Assembly: GCA_028571685.1 (NCBI GenBank)
Contig: CM053142.1
Location: 69,837,296 to 69,901,295, forward strand
Direction: 5' to 3'
Source: Heterohyrax brucei
Lineage: Eukaryota > Chordata > Mammalia > Hyracoidea > Procaviidae
DNA: 64,000 nt
The notes below the pieces were generated by a model. It had not been told where the DNA came from, did not search any database, and saw only the letters and a program-made list of their open reading frames with translations. Below are positions 56,885 through 64,000 of this stretch, one piece after another. The position numbers were made by a program, and so were the translations under genes. Each line of letters begins with the position of its first letter. Position 1 is the first letter of the stretch.

Positions 56885-57305
56885 CATTATTAGATGTGAC
56901 TGATTTGGTTCCCACTCGTAGCACCCCACTCCCACTTCCCACCTCCATGTACAACAGAAATGAAACCCTGTCCAATCATGAGCCATCCTCACAATCACTG
57001 CTACATCTCAGCCCAGTATTGCAGCCAGTGTTTCAGTTCATCTCATTGAAGGTCTTTTTTACTGACCTACTTTACCAACCATGATGTCCTTCACTAGGGA
57101 CCTGTCCCTTCTGATAATATGTCCAAAGTATGTGAGATGAAGTCTTGCCACCCTTGCTTCTAAGGAGCTATCTGCCCATACTTCTTAGAAAACAGATTTG
57201 TTTGCTCTTCTGGCCACCCATAGTATAGTTAATATTCTTTATTAACACCACAATTCAGGTGCATCATTTCTTCTTTGGATTTCTTTTGTCCAGTTTTCAC
57301 ATAAT
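56885..57305 (-). repeat. RTE LINE 3' part inside a MIR
   Basis: Minus-strand RTE (ctgataatatgtccaaagta; cttgcttctaaggagctatc), 5'-truncated. Confidence 0.75.
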
Positions 57306-57849
57306 TGCACCTGTTTTACAGATGAGAAAACAATGACTATGACCATGTCCAAGTTCAAATAATTAGTAAGTAACAGAGCCAGGACTTAAATCCAAATGGC
57401 TCCAGAGACTCAGTTCTTAACCAATATGCCACTGACTGGAGCTAGCAAAGTGAAATCATCCTCAAACTGAAAGACAGTAAAGCCCACAACAGCCTTTTCT
57501 TCCTTATGACCCTCCGAGGATCCTCCCAGATTTAAAGCTTTATCTTTCCATCTCTTTGAGGCATTCCTTCACTCTCCCATGTGCTGTTACAGGAACATGA
57601 TTTGGCAGCTAAGTGTTGCTTGCTGTGTGTTGCATGCATTGTTGTTTTATTTTTCAGCTCTTTTTGGCATTTACCATGTACAATGGGAAATCTAGAAAAG
57701 AATTAGAATCCTTTCCTGGAGATCTGGAAAAAATAAAAAGCTCAAGAATTTATTTGACATATACAAGATATTTGCTACAGCATTGTTTGTAACTAGAAAA
57801 TTAGAAGGTACCTAAATATCCATCATAACATAACTGTTATGTTACCAAA

Positions 57850-58008
57850 ATTAAAAATGCTTTGCCATCAAGTCAATTCTGATGCATAGTGACCCCATAG
57901 GACACAATAAAACTGCCCCCAGAGTTCCCAAAGAGTGCCTGGTGGATTCAAACTGCTGACCTTGTGGTTAGCAGCCGTAGAACTCAATCACTACACCACC
58001 AAGGTTTC
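57850..58008 (-). repeat. AfroSINE
   Basis: A reverse copy with tail gccatcaagtcaattctgat and head ctacaccaccaaggtttc. Confidence 0.83.
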
Positions 58009-58104
58009 TGATTTTATAATTATAAAAGGTAATGTATAAAAGGCAGAATTAATGAGGGGTTTTTGTATCTTCTTTACTATTTAGATATTTTGCAATAAGA
58101 AAAC

Positions 58105-58262
58105 CCAAACCCACTGCCAGTGAGTCGATTCTAACTCATAGCAACCCTATAGGACAGAGTAGAACTGCTCCACAGAGTTTCCAAGGAGCTCCTGGCCGAT
58201 TCAAACTGCTGAGCTTTTAGTTAGAAGGCATAGCACTTAACCACTACACCACTAGGGTTTCT
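58105..58262 (-). repeat. AfroSINE
   Basis: A well-preserved reverse copy (aaacccactgccagtgagtc to accactagggtttc). Confidence 0.87.
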
Positions 58263-58381
58263 GTTTTGCAATAGCCATGTTTATTTTCAAAGAGTCAATT
58301 TTTTTCATGAATGTGAATATATTCAAGTGAAAAAATAGTATTGTAAAACAGTCTATAGAATCATGTAGTTGCTTTTTCAAA

Positions 58382-58433
58382 TACACACGTGTATATGTAC
58401 TTGTGTGTGTGTATGTATGTCTATGTACACACA
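58382..58433. repeat. TG/TATG low-complexity stretch
   Basis: Alternating purine-pyrimidine sequence (acacgtgtatatgtacttgt, then gtgtgtatgtatgtc). Confidence 0.8.
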
Positions 58434-58779
58434 TAGAAGGAAATGCACCAAGTATATGAGATTAGAGATGATTGCATTTCATTTTCTACTATTTTGATAA
58501 TCAGTGCTTTATGGACTTTATTTATGTAATTTTTACAATGAGAAATAAATGATAGGGACTGTTAGGTTTGATTTTGTCCTAAGATAGAGGGAAGCATTTG
58601 AATTGATCCTCCCTTTACTTTCTGTTAAGGATGGTGATATGGAGCAGGATAAAAATATTGACTTTGAAATATACAGTGATCAAAATGTGATAATCCACCT
58701 TCTCTATGATGGAACATAAAAGTCTTCATGTGTATTAGTCTATCTGAAGCAAAACTCTTCTTTATAGCACTGGTGCAGG

Positions 58780-58850
58780 ACATTTCCCTGTCTTGTACAT
58801 AGGGTCACTGTGAGCAGGAACCAACTTCTCAGCACCTAACAACAACAACA
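58780..58850 (+). repeat. RTE or SINE 3' terminus
   Basis: Only the last about 70 bases are present (catagggtcactgtgagcag to cctaacaacaacaac). Confidence 0.6.
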
Positions 58851-58894
58851 TGCTACAATATACATTTTTGTAGCACTTATTACATGAAACATAA

Positions 58895-59080
58895 TACAGT
58901 GGATAGGAGTACATAGATCTGAATCTCAGGTTTGGCATTTAATAACCTTGCAACTTTGGGTAAGTCACTTATCACTGTGTCTCAGTTTCCTCATCAGTAA
59001 TAATAGTACACACTTGTGGAGGGGTTACATGGCTTTATACCTTTAATGCATTAAATGAGTGCCTGAGAGAGGAAGAACCT
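58895..59080 (+). repeat. MIR SINE
   Basis: acctgaatctcagg-like head, then ctttgggtaagtcacttatc, ctcagtttcctcatcagtaa and a tail. Confidence 0.65.
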
Positions 59081-59084
59081 AGAG

Positions 59085-60170
59085 ATTAAACTTAATAAGC
59101 ATATCAACCAAATGCAATATATCTGAACTTTTTGGGGAATCCAGATTTTAACAAAGCAATGGAAAGAAATATTACAAGACAAATTAGTGAAATTTCAAAA
59201 TACTGACTTGATGATTAAGGAATTACTACGTTTTTATTATGTTTTAACTATGTTAATGGTATTCTGTTTTATTTTTTTAATCTTTATCGTTTGGATATAC
59301 ATGCTAAAGTATTTTGGAATGAATGCCTGAAATTTGCTTCAAACTAATCACCTATGGGTGGGGTAGGTAGTATAGGTGAAATAAATCCAGCAGGTGCTAA
59401 TATTACAACATAGGGTTTTACAATATTGCTTTTGAATGTGTTGAAATTTTGCAAAGTTAAGCTTAAAAAAAAACTATAAAAATGTCTGGAACATAGCATG
59501 GACTATGTAAGTGTACTAGTATTATAAACTTTGTATGAATAACGTTACCGTATGTTTATATACACCTTTCAGATTACAAGGTTCTTTCACATACATGGTA
59601 CCTTTTTTTAGTGCTCAAACTAAACCTATGAGATAGTATTATTATCCCCATTTACAAATGAGAAAAGTGAATCAGAGTCAACACTTCAACATCGTGTATA
59701 CCATCACTCCTCCAGTTTACCAGGGGACCAGTGGTAAAGGGAGCAGGAGGTAACCCACAGCCACCAGACACACGGTTCTTCTTGTGTCTTTTAACGGATG
59801 TAATCAGTTCTGGAGGGAAGAGACCATACCAACATACAAACGCTTCGTTTAGGCATCAGTATCGAACAAAATTTGAGCATTCATTGGTACTTCAGAAAAA
59901 TTGTAGCTGCTACGTTAAAAGATAATCTCGGGAGAGGACCCAGAAGAAACCAAATTGTAGAAGAAAAGCTCTCTGCATAATCTGTAAAAACTTCGTTTCA
60001 TACTTAATTTTATTTCCTTTACCTAACCTTTGTATTCGCCCTAAAAATTAAGGAAGTTAACTAAGAGTAGGGAAATAGAGAGGAGAAATTACGGGGAGCA
60101 AGTTTGGGAGGCAGGACGATTTGACATTCTACTTGTTTTAAGGCCCTGACTCTCAACAGTTCTGTTCCAC
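59085..60170. other. Upstream flank of FOXJ2, no gene seen
   Basis: AT-rich. A degenerate MIR-like core may lie near 59600-59690 (attatccccatttacaaatg). Nothing coding is supported. Confidence 0.4.
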
Positions 60171-60179
60171 CTTAAGTTT

Positions 60180-60820
60180 TAGCCGCGCCCGCAACGGGGC
60201 GAGCACTCGGCTCCTCCCACTCCCGTGTCAGCTCCGACTCGGGAACGTGGGGTAGGGAGGAGAAACACTGAATGGAAAGATTGGCGCCAGAGGCTGCAGG
60301 GTCTCTTCTTGCCCTGTCCCAGCGGCACCGGGAGGAGTGTGTGAAACGCAGGTCACTCGGGTTTGGTTCTTTCCAGGAGGACCTCAGTAATGAGGCTGTT
60401 GTTCTTCTGAAACGGTGGAGGGAGGAAGTGTGAGGCATAGGGGCCCATCTTGGGGTGGGGCCGAAGGAAGACAGAACTGGGACGCAAGAGAGAAACTGTG
60501 TACCAGATTTACGGTCGCAACTTCATAGAGTCCGGAGGCACCTTTTCGAATTATCTCCCACAGGCTAGGGAAGTTTTCCATTCTCCACCCCCCATTTCAT
60601 TTTAATTGGTTGGGCTTAGAGTAGGCTGGCCCAAGGTTGCTTGCTGATTGGCTAGATACCTTATCTATCATAGGATGAAGCGGGCAAGGGTGGCTATTTG
60701 AGGGAAGGAAATGAGGACTATTTTGGTACATCCTACTTCAACTGCTGATTGGTTGAAATTTCCAGTGATGTAAAATTGGGCATAAAAATGTCTAGTAAAG
60801 GGAAAGGCCTATTGGCCACG
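60180..60820 (-). promoter_or_regulatory. CpG-rich patch with five CCAAT boxes: candidate promoter
   Basis: At 60180-60540 about 20 CpGs occur in 360 bases, in a window that is otherwise CpG-poor. Five ATTGG (minus-strand CCAAT) motifs follow at 60605, 60647, 60748, 60775 and 60811. Read on the minus strand they sit just upstream of the CpG patch, the usual NF-Y layout. A donor-like AG|GTAAAG lies at 60023. It could serve a non-coding RNA or a distal FOXJ2 first exon. Confidence 0.4.
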
Positions 60821-60849
60821 GTTTCTAGGAGGAGGTCTAGGGTGGCACT

Positions 60850-61590
60850 GAGAAGAATTAGCCGGACTCTGTTGTTGTAAGGAAGGACCACATTGAAACC
60901 CGGAAATGAGTTAAGAAGGGAGCTGAAGGAAAACGAGGGAAATCCGCGACACCTTCGTTGCCACCAAGCAAGGTCATTTCCTGTGTGGGGTTGGTGGTTT
61001 CCTGTTTACTCTGGAGTTAGCGTGTACTTTGGAATATAAACGATAAATAAATTCGTACTATCTTTCGATCTTAGACTTCCATTTACTTGCGTTACTTAAT
61101 AGAATGAATGAGACAGGAAGAAAAGCATGAGGCTTAACCCTGCGTTTGAGGAAGGATAGGGATATAAAAAGCTAAGGAAGGGCTCATAATGTGGTCACGA
61201 TCTCCAAGGAGGTCAATTCTTAGAAACTGTATAGCAATCGGAAAAAGTGGATGGAGATAAAGTTATTACGATTTGTCTGAAGGAAAGGTATTAATCTTAT
61301 ATAGAAGCTTCTTGGTTGGACGGTGTATTTTATTCATCTTTGTATCTCTACCCCACGGTGCTAAATACATAGTAGGTGGCCGGTAGTAACTGAACGAAAC
61401 CAGGGGGAGAAGACCGTTAGAAAGTATGCTGGGCAAATTCTTAAGGTGTAATGTATTTAAAATATATTTTTAAGATACCGCTACCAATTTTATGACCCTG
61501 AATAAATGTTGCACATCCACTTAAAACCTGTGTTAATCCAACTTTGGGTTCAGAGATAGATCGTCTTCCCAGTTAACTACCGTTACTCTT
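60850..61590. other. Flank beside the CCAAT-box cluster, nothing recognised
   Basis: Apparently unique sequence without identifiable repeats, consistent with a retained regulatory neighbourhood. No open frame is worth calling. Confidence 0.35.
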
Positions 61591-61597
61591 TAATGCC

Positions 61598-61725
61598 CAC
61601 TACACCCACTGCCCTACACTTGATATTCGACTCACAGAGACCCTGTAAGACAGAAGAAAACTGCCGCATAGGGCTTATAAGCCTATAAATCTTTGCAGAG
61701 GTAGACTGCCACATCTTTCTCTCAC
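61598..61725 (-). repeat. AfroSINE, long variant, head missing
   Basis: ctacacccactgccctacac, then a variant middle (gcctataaatctttgcagag). Confidence 0.65.
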
Positions 61726-61974
61726 GTTTAACATTCTTGAGTTCTTTAAAATTTGAAGACAGATTTTCCTACAACCTACCCTCCTAAAAATTGAAAACAT
61801 AAACAAGATTAATGTAAGAGATGTTCTCTCCATCCAGTGACTGGAAAATAGTGTTTAATCTACAATCTGAGGTTAAAATCAAGGAAGAATTGGAGAGTTT
61901 TGACAGACCATTACCTATGCTGCGTAAAGTATGGCATCACTTTCTTCCTAGCACAAATACACACTTGTTTTCCA

Positions 61975-62240
61975 GTCTAGATTTTTTCTTTTTCTTTCTT
62001 TTTTTCTCTAATATTCTGCTTTAAGTTAAAGTTTGCAATCCAAATCAAATTGTCATATAAAAACTTACACACTGATATGTAACTCAAACTGCTCTCCTCA
62101 TCCTGTGACAGCACATTTGTCCTTTCCGTGTATTTCCTGTGTCCATTCAACTAGCTCCTGTCCCCTTTACCCTTTCACATTACCTCTGGGCAGGAAATGC
62201 CGCGGACTTTTTCTTAGAGCCAGATTTAAGCAATACTTCA
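61975..62240 (-). repeat. L1 3' terminal fragment
   Basis: It opens on the plus strand with a T-rich (poly-A complement) tract at about 61980-62008. The same terminal L1 sequence as at 3100-3352 follows in reverse. Confidence 0.55.
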
Positions 62241-62544
62241 GCATTGTCTTAAAAATTTTCTCCTGAAGTTGAAGAAGCAGTGTAAGAACTCCCTGTTAGT
62301 CTTAAAGTTAACCCCCTCCACAGGACCCAGCAAAGGCTATTGCTCAAGATTCTGCAGATACTTTCTGCTTACTCAAAGGTATCCCATCTTTTAATGATTC
62401 TCTAGACTCTTCTAGACCAGGTGGTTTTAAATAGAGTATATCATACTGCCTCTTCAGAATTGTTATGGCAATAGTTTAGAACCAAGGAGAGAAATGAGGC
62501 AGCTGTATTTGCAAAAGGAACAATACTATGGGACAATTATTAGT

Positions 62545-62675
62545 AAAATGCTACAAGTGGTTAAGTACTTGGCTGCTAACCAAAAGATGTGTGGTTCAAA
62601 TCCATTGAGATTGCCTCAGAATAAAGCCTTGCCAATCTACTTTTGTAAAGGTCATAGTCATTGAATATCCTACAT
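62545..62675 (+). repeat. AfroSINE, long variant, truncated
   Basis: ctacaagtggttaagtactt with B box ggttcaaatcc. It fades out after the variant middle. Confidence 0.65.
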
Positions 62676-62759
62676 AAGTTTTTGGTTCAGCTCAGGAAGC
62701 TACTGTTACAACTTTATAAATACATTTCAGCAGTCTTCAGTAAAGGATGGTCTCTGCCT

Positions 62760-62940
62760 TGGGTTTTTGGTTTTTATTTTTCACAATTAAGTGAAACTAT
62801 ATAACAAAATTCAATAGTTTCTACATGTATAATTTAGTGACATTAACTACATTCTTCACGTTGTACAATCATTCTTTGGAAAACTATCCCTTTCCAGATT
62901 ATTCCACCACTTATCATCTCACTTTCACTTTCCAAGTCTT
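62760..62940 (-). repeat. Old L1 (L1M-like) fragment
   Basis: Contains the tagtgacattaactacattc and gttgtacaatcattc signatures of old L1 3' regions in reverse. Confidence 0.5.
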
Positions 62941-62946
62941 TAGGAT

Positions 62947-63090
62947 ATAGAAGTCCCTGGATGGTGTAAATGGTTAAGCACTTGATTACTAGTCAAAATT
63001 TTATCGGTAGAAACTCACTGGAAGTAGGGTCACAGCCTTGAAAACCTAGGCTGCACACTTGAAATTGACGCAATGGTAACTAACCATAAC
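62947..63090 (+). repeat. AfroSINE, diverged
   Basis: gaagtccctggatggtgtaa to gacgcaatggtaactaa, with much of the middle lost. Confidence 0.6.
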
Positions 63091-63104
63091 AACAGGGTGC
63101 ACAA

Positions 63105-64000
63105 ATAACTGGTAGATCGTAATTTACAACCAGAATCCTAGGTACAAGAACATCTGAAAAATACAATTTTTTGTTTCCCAGCCTTACGGTAAAGGAACAC
63201 ACATAAAAGGAGATAGAATTTTAGTCCACCATGTTTACCATAAGTATACATGGATCTACATTTTAAAAATTTCTTTGGACAAAGAGACTCTGAGCGTGAA
63301 ACAACATAAGAATGAAACAAAAAGTCTTTTACATAAACTTTGACCTAAACGGGAAAAAATGCTTGCTTTTGATTTTATTTAAAAATACATCTCACAGGTT
63401 ATAGTTTTGTGACCAAAATGATGGCCTAAAAAATGCTTACACAATAGCTGAACTGAATTTTAGGCTAGTTGATAGGTGGGATACTGACAGAGAAGTTCAC
63501 CAAAATTTTTGTTCAGTTGCTTTATACAAGCTTGCATGTATTTTAAATATTTAAATCTGTAGCCTGGTTTTTCTTCTAGGATTCAGTTAACTCAGTAAAC
63601 AGCAAAGTGAAGACAATTATTAAATGATATCTATGCTTACTCATACTAAAAACACATGCTTCAAATTTAGTCAGTTTCTCACTTAAAACATTGCTTAGTT
63701 AGAAGCATATTACTTCTGCCAAAAAAACATTTTTTTGGTAACTACTGTAAAAATGACTTAGCATTCTTATAGAGACATAGAATTAAATATTGTTCTTTCT
63801 ATTTCAGACATAGTTACATGCATGAAATTAAAGATTACTTTTGATGGGGGATGAAGCATATTGTAGACTTTTTCATTTTATAATCCAGTGGACAGATAAG
63901 GGGAATATGAGCATAAACTAGAATTGCCAACCTTGTGTTATCATGGAAGACATTACTATGGTTAACTACTATTAACCATAACATCATTCTATTAAAAAAG
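63105..64000. other. Window end, nothing recognised
   Basis: AT-rich sequence on both strands with no coding or repeat signal that I can name. Confidence 0.4.

Larger units (their letters stand above)
56575..57440 (-). repeat. MIR SINE split by an AfroSINE and an RTE fragment
   Basis: The MIR 3' part is at 56575-56668 (gcatgcattatctcatttaa) and its core and head at 57306-57440 (ctgttttacagatgagaaaa; agagccaggacttaaatcca). The two later elements fill the gap. Confidence 0.65.

Overview
This is a mammalian window, almost certainly from an afrotherian, with a paenungulate such as an elephant as the best guess. The evidence is the interspersed repeats: about 38 AfroSINE copies (tRNA-derived, with a gttcAAAtcc-type B box and a tcGACggcaacgggtttg-type end), RTE-type LINE 3' ends that share their terminal sequence with these SINEs, and L1 elements with a long non-primate 3' UTR. 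I cannot fix the species from sequence alone.

Two host genes are present and converge tail to tail, matching the human 12p13 order FOXJ2 - C3AR1. C3AR1 (plus strand) has its single coding exon intact at 17557-18999 (480 aa). A likely promoter and non-coding first exon lie near 7470-7751, and the mRNA ends near 20.09 kb. FOXJ2 (minus strand) can be read completely: ten coding exons between 45915 and 24488 join in frame at consensus GT-AG sites into 572 codons plus stop, close to the human 574 aa. Its 3' UTR runs to a poly(A) signal at 21661-21666. Its promoter is a CpG island at about 54.8-55.45 kb, with a probable 5' UTR exon ending at a donor at 54053.

The region 1-7.4 kb is repeat-filled flank upstream of C3AR1; NECAP1, the expected neighbour, is not visible. 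The C3AR1 intron (7.75-17.55 kb) is full of nested LINEs, SINEs and solo LTRs, including an inverted pair of RTE 3' ends. The 11.9 kb FOXJ2 intron (29.3-41.2 kb) carries a full-length but broken 7 kb L1, antisense to FOXJ2, which inserted into the 3' UTR of an older L1. The FOXJ2 intron between the 5' UTR and the first coding exon (45.9-54.05 kb) holds a tight block of seven AfroSINEs. The region 55.5-64 kb upstream of FOXJ2 has no coding gene, but it has a second CpG-rich patch flanked by five CCAAT boxes (60.2-60.8 kb).

I found no unknown protein-coding system. The points most worth a second look are: an L1 tail inserted 31 nt from a FOXJ2 3' splice site that places a consensus branch point in the intron; the CCAAT-box cluster; an overlapping uORF and altered sulfotyrosine sites in C3AR1; a 9-bp GC hairpin next to the FOXJ2 5' UTR donor; and several nested insertions whose order can be read from target-site duplications.
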